Shown here: positions 54,699 to 64,000 of the stretch, piece after piece
Layout of the letters: the number at the start of each line of letters is the position of its first letter
Numbering within the stretch: the first letter of the stretch is position 1
Assembly: GCA_023079485.1 (NCBI GenBank)
Contig: CM041086.1
Coordinates: 12,222,401-12,286,400 of the forward strand
Source: Archilochus colubris
Lineage: Eukaryota; Chordata; Aves; Apodiformes; Trochilidae
Direction: 5' to 3'
DNA: 64,000 nt
Translations under genes and position numbers: made by a program
Notes under the pieces: model-generated
Database searches by the model: none
The model's input: the letters and a program-made list of their open reading frames with translations, nothing else
Told to the model about the DNA's origin: nothing

Positions 54699-54919
54699 TG
54701 TAGTGGAACAAAGCAATCAGACGCCTCTGATTACCAAGAAGTGGGTGTGAGCCGGTATCAAATCCACCTGTGCCCAATCAGGGCAGGCCCCCTATTGAGC
54801 ATGTGCAAGACCAGGGGGCCAATAAAGGTGAAACTCACAGCCACAAACTAGCTCACTTCCAAACACTGTATTACCTTTATTGTGCCACTAGCGCTCATCG
54901 CCTCCAAGGTGAGGCTCTC
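54699..54919 (+). repeat. Left arm of the foldback element
   Basis: This 221-bp arm is in the LTR sense orientation (AATAAA on plus at 54821-54826). It ends with GGCTCTC, a motif also found 10 bases before the terminus of the intact LTR-like copy at 32292-32498. The arm therefore corresponds to a nearly complete LTR lacking about its last 10 bases. Confidence 0.9.
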
Positions 54920-54989
54920 TGTGGAGTCTCGAACCCAGGGCCTTCGGCATTGACAGTACTGGGTCTTAACCAGCTGCGCCACGAGAGCC
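54913..54989 (-). other. tRNA-like core of the foldback element (relic)
   Basis: On the minus strand this 77-base segment reads like a tRNA. It has a perfect 7-bp acceptor-type stem GGCTCTC/GAGAGCC (formed by the arm ends) and an A-box-like TGGCGCAGCTGG at 54970-54981. It also has a B-box-like GGTTCGAGACTCC at 54923-54935, 46 bases from the A box, close to true tRNA spacing. A CTGTCAA loop sits on a 4-of-5-bp stem CAGTA/TGCCG, which would place GUC (54952-54954) in the anticodon position. The T stem (CTGGG/CTCCA) is not properly paired and one extra base precedes the A box, so it is not a functional tRNA gene. It could be a tRNA-derived SINE head or a captured primer tRNA. Confidence 0.5.
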
Positions 54990-55203
54990 TCACCTTGGAG
55001 GCAATGAGCGCTAGTGGCACAATAAAGGTAATACAGTGTTTGGAAGTGAGCTAGTTTGTGGCTGTGAGTTTCACCTTTATTGGCCCCCTGGTCTTGCACA
55101 TGCTCAATAGGGGGCCTGCCCTGATTGGGCACAGGTGGATTTGATACCGGCTCACACCCACTTCTTGGTAATCAGAGGCGTCTGATTGCTTTGTTCCACT
55201 ACA
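54983..55203 (-). repeat. Right arm of the foldback element
   Basis: This is the inverted 221-bp copy of the left arm, differing at one base (T for C in the CpG near the core-proximal end). Such identity implies recent formation or ongoing gene conversion between the arms. Confidence 0.9.
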
Positions 55204-56494
55204 CCAAAGATTGCATTTTATCCTAAACTAGAATGTAAAAACATACCATCAGCATTAGAATTAATCCACTTGATTTTATTGAAAAAGAACATTTAAAGTT
55301 TCGACTCTCTTGGAACATCATTTTGCAGTATGGCACGAAAATTGGTTTCAAAATGTTAGCATTTCCCACAGGTCATAAAAATTAGAATTACAAGTAGCTC
55401 TTTCAGTAACTTCCTTGCATCATGTCCAGTGCAAAGCCCAAACAGGGATGGACCGCAAGCAGTTTTAGAGCCATAAACAAACACAGTTTTTTGTATGGTT
55501 GCCCCTTAAAGATGAAGACAGCTCACCTGACAGCAAATACGTGCCCATCAAACACTGTCAATGTGCAATGATACTGAACTGTAGTTTGAAGCACTGAAGA
55601 AGTTTAAGACGTGCCCTGTTTGCAATTGTAACACACATAGCTGCCTCCTAAGTCTACCCCCAGGCTGGAAGGAAACCCTGACAATCCAATGTGAGAAGAG
55701 TAGGAGCAAGGAAATTAATGAATTAATGAACTGAATATTGAATATGAAATATTCAATACTGAATAATGAGATTAATGAACACCATGGACACAGAGCTGCT
55801 TGCACACAATGACTGAGTAACCAGATCCAGGTGATTTGCAGAAGCAGTAGAGGGAAAGAACACCAGGAATGACATAAAGCCCTATGGATATTTTTGGGAA
55901 GCCTGGTCTGCAGGACCACAAGAATCAAACAGTATCCATCATCATCCTTACACTGGCTGGTTCCTGGCAGTCTGAAAATAACCATCCTGAGGATAGGCAG
56001 CATGCCTATCACTTGAGAAAGTTATTTATAGAAGAACAATTCAGTCCCAGCTTCCTAACTGAATAGTTCCCAAACCCTAGGGTCTGATGACTTCATTATA
56101 ACAAAAATGATGACATGTTTTGCTTTTCCAATTTATGAAATACCTTTTGCTTCTGTTAGCTCAGAGCAGAACAGCAATGCAGTTTGAACTGCTGAAACAG
56201 AACAAGAGGATGACCCCTCTCCAGAGGCAGCCTGAGCCCAGTCTGAGCTGAGCATTGGCTGATGAGTCCCACATAAAGAAAAAACAATGCAGACACACAG
56301 CCCTCTCAGCCAATGTCACACTTGGTGTGTTTGACATGGCAAAGGACAGAGGGATTGAAGAGAAGGAAAGGGTAGTGGCTCTGGGGATGTCTCCTTGCAG
56401 GCTGAAGTGTCTGATGTGGGTGAATTTTATCAAATTGTTCTGGCAATAGGTGTTGCAATAAAAATTCTAGAGATTTAGAATAAAAATTATTAGA

Positions 56495-56700
56495 CTCCTA
56501 CAGGTTAGAAGGGGGCTTTGGAGGTCTCCAGATCAATACCTTGCCCAAAACAGGACCATTGCTAAAGGGCCTTGTCCAGTACAGTTTTGCAGACCTCAAA
56601 AGTTGAAGGTGTCTTCTCATTATCTCTGGGTTCTAATCCCATGCCTCCCAACCTTCATTGTGGGGACAATTTTACAAATGTTTAAATGAACTTTTCAGTG
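56495..56700 (-). mobile_element. Degenerate CR1 fragment
   Basis: Antisense CR1-like order: GGTTAGAAGGGGGCTTTGGAG, TTGCCCAAAACAGGACCA, GGGCCTTGTCCAGTACAGTTTTG, then CATGCCTCCCAACCTTCATTGTGG, the counterpart of the 'accaccctcattgtgaag' segment. Similarity may extend to about 57030 but becomes too weak to call. Confidence 0.6.
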
Positions 56701-59700
56701 TTGCAACTGGTGGCCTCTTTTTCAACAACTGTGCACCTCCTGTAAGAACCTATCTTCATCTTTGTGCTTTCCTCTGGAAAGACACAAATAATTTTCCTCC
56801 TGGAATTTGTCTTTGTTGGCCTGTTCTTCAAGAAACTCAGAGTTATTTTGCTCTCCTCTTCTACTGTGTGCTCCATCTCCCTGGCCATGTGGTGGCCTTC
56901 AGTGTACTGTTACAGGGTACCCAGCATTTCTGGCTTTTATTCATATTTTTTTCATTCCTCTGTATCCCTGCTACCCCAGACCCATGACTGGCATTAAGTG
57001 TAAGATTCATATGGACACCTAGGTACCTCTGAAGGGAGTCAGTGGAACAGGGTACTCTACTTCTGTTCCACATAAACGGTGTTCTCTACTTAATTAGGGC
57101 TCCTTGGGAACCTCAGACACACAGTTCAATGGGGTTTTCTTCATCCAGGAACCCAGGAAGCTGGAATTTACCAGGCAAAACTGACACAAATCAGCAGACA
57201 AAACTAGAGTTCCAGAACTGCAATACTGACAGTGCTTTTTGTCATATTCCTTAGGTGCTCTTCTGCAGAAAACCTCTCATTTTTCAGGTAAAAGCAAAGG
57301 TTTTTTTTTCCACCACCACTGTTCTTTTCAGTGCCTGATCTTTATACCCTGAACTGAGCTGGAGTGAATTGCATGTTTTTTTCAATTCTGTCAAGATCCA
57401 ATGAATGTATTCTTAAAGAGCAACCAGATGATGCTCTAATAGATTCGTATTGCTGGTATTAAAAATCCAACTTGACAGTTTTGACCTCTTCACTTTCAGG
57501 GTTTAAAATAATTTGCAGAAACCATGTGAGAAAAATATCTTCCTCTGATGTAGTCCCAATTTTAGAAGAGTCAGGTGCAAATAGATCTTTCTCTCTGTGG
57601 ACATATCATCCTTAGCAAGACAGAAAATAACTCAGGTAAAACATAATTATTCCTATTCCCCTCCCCAAGTATTCAGTCTCCTTAGGTCTCTTAATACTGA
57701 ATTAACAAGCTCACAGAGCTTGAGAATCTGCTTGCTGTGGGAAATGGTTTGTTGAAAAAGCCTTGAAAACTAATAGGGTGGAAAAAATGGTAACTGCTAA
57801 GAAACTTTAGAAACAACTGCAACTACATCTTAGGCATCTCAGTCTCCTTTATCCAGGCTACCATGTTCCAGTAAGCCTCAGTTACCAAGGCAGAAGGGTA
57901 TATGAGCTGTCAGGTTTGATAGAAAAAGGACATGCACTCTATTAAAACCAAAGAATATCCTTTAGGAAAGAATAGCTGTTCTAGTGCTCCCAGAACATGC
58001 AGCTCAAATCCTGGGCCAGACACTTGGTTTAGCAGTTTACAGAGCACACTGCATTCCATGTCCTCCTGCCATGTCACACCTCTCCTCTCCCAGCCTGCAT
58101 GCACCTGGCCTTCTGTGTGAGCAAGAGCAGAGAAGCAGTGCCTTCCTGAGCCTGGTTTCTGCCTCACCAGTCTGAGGAGCTGGGTCCATCTGTGCTGCTC
58201 TGAGGCAGCTCCAAGAGGCTCCTCAAAGGTCCTTGCTGCCCACCCTGTGACCAGTTTCACCGAGGCCCTTGGCATCGTTCATGGTCATCCTCCCTCTGGG
58301 ACAAAACACTGCACTGGCATTTATACCCCAGCAGGGCACAGAAACCAACACCTACTGCAAAACCTGACTCAGTCCCCTCTGACCCAGACTCTGGATGCTA
58401 AGGATCTGCTTCCCAACAGTGAAAAAGTGGCCTTGGTCCCCAGAGGTGTCACCTTTGTCATCAGCACTGCTGGTCCATGGGCACCCCTGAAGCAGACAGA
58501 TCTCAGCACAGAGAGGAAAAGCAGCACTTAGATGTGCAGAGCAAAAAGCCCACTGCTGGTTTCTGTCCCAGCTAAGGCACACCTGGCTGTCATCTCTCCC
58601 TCAGCTGCACAGGGACACCCAGAGCCTATCATAGCTTTCCCCAGAGGTTAGAGATAAGCCAGATGGACAAAAACATTATCAAACTTGTCCCTGAATTTCT
58701 TTCTGAAGTCAGCTTTTTAGTTTGTTGACAGCAGTGTGCAAGAAAGCTAACAAAATACTGTTTAACAAATCTATTTTTTGCTTGCTCTAAAATCCAAGTG
58801 GCAGCTGCAAGTTGCTTCACGCCAGGAAGCAAGTGAAATAATGCACACCCTCCTGTGGCAGCACCTTAAAATTGCAGAGATTATGAAACAACCAACCTTA
58901 CAGAACACATCTTGTTACACTAGTGGAATGGCACACATTAATGTACACAAGATATAGAAGGAAACCCATCAGAATGGAGAGAGGGAAGCATTACATTACA
59001 CCAAAATAGAAGAAAATACAGTACACCTGAGAAAAGCTATTTCCTAAAACAGAAAAGAGAACTGTGCTCAAACCTCCATTTTTCCTACAGAAATCTACCC
59101 TGAGAAGCGATATATTTTCTATATCCACCACTTCTTGAAACAGTCACTCTAAAATACACTATCTTTACCTCTGGAGTTTCCAGCGGGTCCATGGCACTGC
59201 CTGCTCTCTTCACCAAGCACTGCAAGTCCTTGTAAAAGGTGGTGAGCAGGAGGCAGAATGCAGCCACACAGAGCACACAGAGCTTGCAATTACAGGGGTC
59301 TGAGCCTTCCCTCCTTTCCCCACCACCTCTCCTTCCCTCTTGCTCCTTCAAAATAAAGTGCCTTATCCCATATCTTTCTCAAGGCTAAAGGAGGCACATC
59401 ACACTCATTCCGGTTCCACATTTTATTCTGCATTGCCATTATGCCTGATGGAGTATTCCTGAGAATCCATGTGTGAGAATCAGGCCCTCCCATATTACTG
59501 AAGAAGTGAGTTTAAGGGAAAAAAAGAGGTATTACATCTGTGAATGCTCATAAATGAGAATGGACATTTTCAGGTACCCTACATTTCAGGAGAGGTTTAA
59601 TGAATACCCAAAGTGATGACAAGTGTTTGCTGAGTGTCTGACTGACAAAAATAAAATACCATGCTGGCTAGTGCAGCAATTGGAAAAGATCTGTGCTTCA

Positions 59701-61060
59701 GTATAGTTACCACTGAAGGACCTTTAAACTCTTTAACTCTTTGGTATGAAACAACTACTTAGAACAGTTTTGTGATTTGTAGCAGAAAAAGATAAATTTT
59801 CTCTTCATGATATCTAAATAGCAGTGCTACTTGCTTGTGCTGTCAGAAACAAGGAGGCTCTGAGCCAAGCCTCCTTTCTAGAATATGTCCCTGGGGGAGT
59901 AAAATTCACACCTTACAGTGGGGCAGAGCAACAGGAATATGGGGAGCAGCCCTAACCTAAAAGCTGCAAACACCACCTCGCAGGACTCTGCAGGATCTCT
60001 GACTCCTCTTTACCAATGGTAAAGGATTCAGAGCTCTGGTTTCATCTCCCTCAAATGTTAGAGAAGAAACAGTCTCTGATTTCTGGGGCAGCCACCAGGT
60101 TTTGGCAGTAGCAAGGCAGCAGATTCAAGTCTTTTGGTAGGCAAGTTGCTAATTCAGCCCTGAATTGAGAACATCAGGTTTGAGAACATCTGCTCCAGCA
60201 CATCCATTGCTTTGTTTTCTTCTTCATACCTATACAGTAGCTTATACAGAGAGAAGTTCATAATCTCTTCTAATATTTTTCATGGAAGTGAGTTGCAGAA
60301 AAAAAAGAGCTTATTTTAGGATTTTTTAAAAATGTGACATTAAAGCAAATATACTGTGCATTCAAATTCATCAACACGATGCATATGATTCATGGTCTTT
60401 CTTGTCTATTTCAAAAAATAATATGGCAGACAAGATGAGAAAACTGTAGCAAAGAAGGCATTAACTGCTAGTACAGACATCCAAAGATGCAACTGAATCT
60501 TCAGACATGGCAGCAAAACTGATTTGAAATGGACAACTGAATTTCACCATCAGCATGGAAAACAGCATCAGATCACCAGCTGTATGTACTCCTCTGAAGA
60601 GTTAGCATTAATTACACAATACTAATTACTTACACAATACCAATTCTGCTCAGAAATGCAACACTTGGTCAAAACTTTAATGAAAAAATTGCATCTATAG
60701 CATTAACTGGGAAACTATTATAACTATTTATGAGACTTCAAAGATAGGAGAGAAAAAAAAAACCACAACAAAAGACAATGGGAAAATTTTTACTTGTGAG
60801 CTGCTATAGATAAACAAATAATAACTGCAAAAAAACTTCCCATTTTTAGTGCTAAGACAGAGACTACAGAATATTTTTGGAAATCTTCCTGCCTAGCTAT
60901 CTGTGTCCAACATATGTCCAAATCTGCAGTATGAGCCAACTTTTTCAGTCCTCACAACAGCTTCACAAAGAGAGGTTTCCTATACCTAGTACTTATCACA
61001 CAGTCCAGACCTTCAGAGCACATCAGAAAGAGTTAAAACTGAAAGGTCAGAAATACTTAC

Positions 61061-61231
61061 TTCCACTAGGGATCAGATCCCTATCCGGAATGAAGAGCTT
61101 GTACCCATAGTGCTTTTCTAGAACATCTGGCAGAATTTCAAGTGCAAACTGCTCCTCTTCATTATTATCACAATCTAACGCATCAGGATCCACTTTGGTG
61201 TAAGAAAGATATGCATCATATTCCTTGTTGT
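61061..61231 (-). CDS. IL1RAPL2: IL1RAPL2 penultimate coding exon (N-terminal half of TIR domain)
   Basis: The 171-bp exon encodes the first half of the cytoplasmic TIR domain of an interleukin-1 receptor accessory protein-like receptor, a single-pass neuronal membrane protein involved in synapse organisation. Box 1 is visible as [13 protein letters not shown] and box 2 as RDLIPSG, with [19 protein letters not shown] between them. The acidic stretch [11 protein letters not shown] after the first strand is the IL1RAPL2 form; IL1RAPL1 has a QWNQETGEEER-type segment. The acceptor is ttcttacag|AC (two bases of a split codon) and the donor is GGAA|GTAAGT, phase 1, completing a Thr codon with the terminal exon. 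The transmembrane exon should lie upstream, beyond the right edge; no FYRxHFG-type coding was seen up to 64000. Confidence 0.95.
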
Positions 61232-64000
61232 CTGTAAGAAAATGAAATTCATGTTCAGCCTGCTGTATGCACAAGCACTATAAAGAATATAGGAAAGTAG
61301 CAGAAAATCATATTATTCCTTGATTCCCAACAAAGTTGGGAGTTTTCACAGGAACATAGAAACTGGCTTTTGATGAGAAAATTTTCAGAAGCAGACAAAT
61401 ATCCAGCTCCATTCAGTTTTCTTCTGCATATTGAGCTAGTTAGGAACTCCACTCCATGTGGTCAAAGTACACATTCTGCATCTGAAAAGACTGCGAGCAA
61501 AATTTTGATACAAATACTAAAGCTGGAACTTTTCATCTTAATCCTTTACATAGTGCTAATGGAAATCTTTTGTTTAACTCCTTCTCCTCAATAGTGCTCT
61601 GATTATGCAAAAGTTTTGAGTGTGGAAAAGGTTTTGAGCCTGGAAAGTTTTGTGCAAGGAAAACTTCCTCACACAAATAATTGTGAGACAACACATGACT
61701 TAACTCAAAGGAATATTGATTGTGCAGAAACAGTGGCAAACAGTCTGAAGCATTTTTTTCAGAAAATCTGGTCGTTTTTAAAACCAGTATCATAATTTTA
61801 GATGTCCCTTAATCCAGGGCATTTTAAATACTTGGGGCTGACAGTAGGAGAGAAATATAGAACTCCAAGAAAACTCCAAGAGCAAATGGGGCACAGGGGG
61901 AAACTTGTCCTTCCATTCTGCCTGCAGTTCCAGAGTGGAGCCAAAGCCTGAAGGTGGAGGCAGGCAGTGGGTGATGGAGGGATCCCAGGGGTTTGGATAG
62001 GAAGAGCAACACATCTCCTCCCTCTGCACAGTGCTGGGGCTTCTCTCCAGCTCTCTGCATCCCAAACACAGAGCTGAGAGGCAGTAATGGCACCAGGAAC
62101 AGAAGTGGCATGACTTTGGAGCTTGGGATCCTTGCTGGGATCAGACTCTCACTGATATTTCTCTTCAGTGTTACTCTGCAATGGTGGAAAATAGTATATA
62201 AAAAAAAGTCAACCTCCAGCAATTAAGTGTCCATGGAAGAGCACAGCTGCCATTATTTACAGAAAATGAAAAATCAAATAGTTATTGTTGTGAGGACAAA
62301 CCTGCATGAATGGAGAATTGCTGAGCACCAATTATCTGTAAGGAATAGCGCACATGAAAGCAGATTACAGTAGTTTAAAATCATCAATATATTCTGATAA
62401 AAAGCAAAAAAAGCTAATCAGTATATAATACATTCCCATATGACCTTGAAATTATTGTTACTTTCTTACAGTTTTGTACACAAAGTCAGACCCATGAGGG
62501 TCAAAGCTACAGACAAAGCATGTGAATAATTACAGGTTTGTAAAGGCAATTTGCCCATTGTCACCATAGCTGCATGTGGGGAGGTCCACCTGGCTTGCTG
62601 GTATTTCTCTGAAATCAACAGCATACAAAAATAGCAGTTACCAATGAAAAGATGACAGCTGAACAGCAAAGAAATAAAGGCCACTCAGCTTTGGAGGTCT
62701 GTGCAAAACCTGCTACCCTGTCTGTACTGAAACCTGTCAAAACCTTTTACAACAAGCCAGTCATCAACTGATTTGGGAGGCAAACATTCCTGCAGACATT
62801 TGAGAGCTCTGCAAAGGCAGCAAAGCAACCCCTGGCACACCAAGGTGCCTGATCACAAGGCAGTGGCACAGAGGCAGCCAGGGACTGTGTGCCAGCAGCC
62901 CCAGACCTCCTGCCCCTTCCAGCTGGTAGCACAGGAGGTGCCCTCTTCAGTCACCTCTCTTCACAATGCAGGCCAGACACAGATGGAACCATGGATTTGA
63001 GTCCCTGTGCTTGTGCTACATCTCTACTGTCTCAAGTCCCTCTCCACAAGCTTCACATACACAGGACACAGCAGAAGGACCCACCCGTGCTTGCCCAATC
63101 CTCAGGATCACTTCCTCCAAAAAAACTGCTATGCACAACACAGGAGGAAAATGCATCCAACATTGCTTACACAGGATATTTTTTTTTAGAGCAAATCTGT
63201 TGAGTTCCAAATATTCTATTATAAAGAAACACATGTATAAACTGAAAATGACCCTGCAATTGCTTCTATACAGCTGACTGCTCAAGGGACCTCTCTATGT
63301 TCCTACCACAGCCTACATAAGCAGAAAGAAACATCTCCATGTATGCTTTGGCTTGAGTAACATTCTCCCTCCATCCTTCATTCTGCAGGATCAGAATGAG
63401 ACACAAAGCTGCAATAATTCTAAAATCATGCACTGGAAAAATAAAAGGTTGCTTTCAGAATTAACATGCACACCAAATCCCCTATGTACTCTTGGGGCTT
63501 CCTCTAAAAAAAATAGAAAATAATATGGTTTCATACATTGAAAAGTGATTGAACCAAAGTTACATGAATAAAAATGCAGCAGTTTCACACTGGAAACACC
63601 ATGTAAATTAATCAAAGCAATTTGGAGAAGTTACCACTTTGGTGTGAGCCAGGAATGCTATATAGGTATCAACCCAAGGTGTCAGATGTAAAGTTCTTCC
63701 AAAAGCAAATAATTTCACCCTTTACTTTATCTTAGGTATCAGTATAAACGTTCTGTACTACTGTATAATACAAAACCAGCATAATTTTAGGTTTCCTCAC
63801 TCATATATAATAATTAAGAAAGAGGAAACTTCCCGACCTCTGTTCCTGCTATTTACCATTCTACACTCTAAAATCCCCTGGATGTCATTCCACTTTTTAA
63901 AAAATCCTGTTTTGTCCAAGCAACAAAATTTTTTGGGAAAAAAATCATCATGTAAACCAAAATCCAAAATGTGGATTTCATTGTAATAAAACATTTTCAT
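61232..64000 (-). other. IL1RAPL2: IL1RAPL2 intron upstream of the first TIR exon (partial)
   Basis: This is sequence upstream of the TIR exon acceptor to the right edge. No transmembrane-domain exon was found. A 132-codon minus frame at 61824-62222 begins with a hydrophobic stretch but matches nothing known and has no conserved context. Nothing else is seen. Confidence 0.7.

Larger units (their letters stand above)
54699..55203. mobile_element. 505-bp foldback element: inverted LTR-like arms around a tRNA-like core
   Basis: The insertion begins TGTAGTGGAACAAAG and ends CTTTGTTCCACTACA. It is flanked by a perfect 6-bp duplication CCAAAG (54693-54698 and 55204-55209). The left arm 54699-54919 and right arm 54983-55203 are each 221 bp and reverse-complementary with a single mismatch, CATCGCC versus CATTGCC when both are read outward-in, a CpG-type transition. 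Each arm carries an AATAAA signal (54821-54826; mirrored at 55076-55081) and resembles the LTR-like elements at 32292 and 39035. TG...CA ends, AATAAA and a 6-bp duplication are ERVK-like LTR traits, but an LTR pair joined tail-to-tail is not a normal provirus or solo LTR. It carries no coding capacity and lies in the last intron of IL1RAPL2. Confidence 0.9.
51612..61060 (-). other. IL1RAPL2: IL1RAPL2 last intron
   Basis: The 9449-bp phase-1 intron lies within the TIR coding region (donor GTAAGT, acceptor atttgtag). It contains the 505-bp foldback element at 54699-55203 and an old CR1 fragment from about 56495. The rest is AT-rich sequence without recognisable genes. Confidence 0.85.

Noticed and set aside
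54920..54940. Possible retroviral primer-binding site (TGGAGTCTCGAACC) beside the arm
   Set aside because: A normal site would match the very 3' end of a tRNA; here the B-box sequence sits next to the TGG, so the geometry is wrong.
54780..55132. Near-identical open frames of 94 codons on both strands at the foldback element
   Set aside because: They mirror each other only because the arms are palindromic; they contain no protein motif and end in the core.
61824..62222. 132-codon minus frame with a signal-peptide-like start
   Set aside because: Lies in an IL1RAPL2 intron, lacks splice sites in phase with the gene and does not resemble the transmembrane exon.

Overview
This is a window of vertebrate nuclear DNA, almost certainly from a bird. 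It is intron-rich and AT-rich. Its interspersed repeats are mostly CR1 LINEs with the avian 3' signature (catagaatcatagaatc on the plus strand for minus-strand copies). It also holds short LTR-like elements with 6-bp target-site duplications. There are no bacterial-style operons; nearly all open reading frames are chance frames in introns or spacer DNA.

Two genes are supported, both on the minus strand. (1) The last two coding exons of IL1RAPL2 (61061-61231 and 50914-51611) encode the TIR domain and C-terminal tail of an X-linked-type IL-1-receptor accessory protein-like synaptic receptor. (2) The first two coding exons of a GCK-IV (MAP4K4/TNIK/MINK/NRK group) Ste20 kinase lie at 28043-28099 and 23327-23392, starting in a CpG island at about 27.56-28.64 kb. 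I call it NRK because IL1RAPL2 and NRK are same-strand neighbours on human Xq22.3; the residues alone do not separate it from its paralogs. In songbirds this block is expected on chromosome 4A (inference).

Layout: 1-23.3 kb is NRK intron 2 (open at the left edge), carrying three CR1 pieces, one a 2-kb copy with duplicated 5' promoter-like units and an internal deletion. 23.4-28.0 kb is NRK intron 1. 28.0-28.6 kb is the CpG-island promoter. 28.6-50.3 kb is spacer with CR1 fragments and two small LTR-like elements. 50.3-50.9 kb is the IL1RAPL2 3'UTR. 51.6-61.1 kb is its last intron, and 61.2-64 kb is part of the preceding intron.

The most unusual object is at 54699-55203: a 505-bp insertion flanked by a perfect 6-bp duplication (CCAAAG). 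Two 221-bp arms, identical except for one C/T site, lie in inverted orientation around a 63-bp tRNA-like core. The arms belong to the same family as the two LTR-like elements at 32292-32498 and 39035-39233, each also with a perfect 6-bp duplication. Any transcript through the IL1RAPL2 intron would fold there into a long, nearly perfect duplex capped by a tRNA-like loop.
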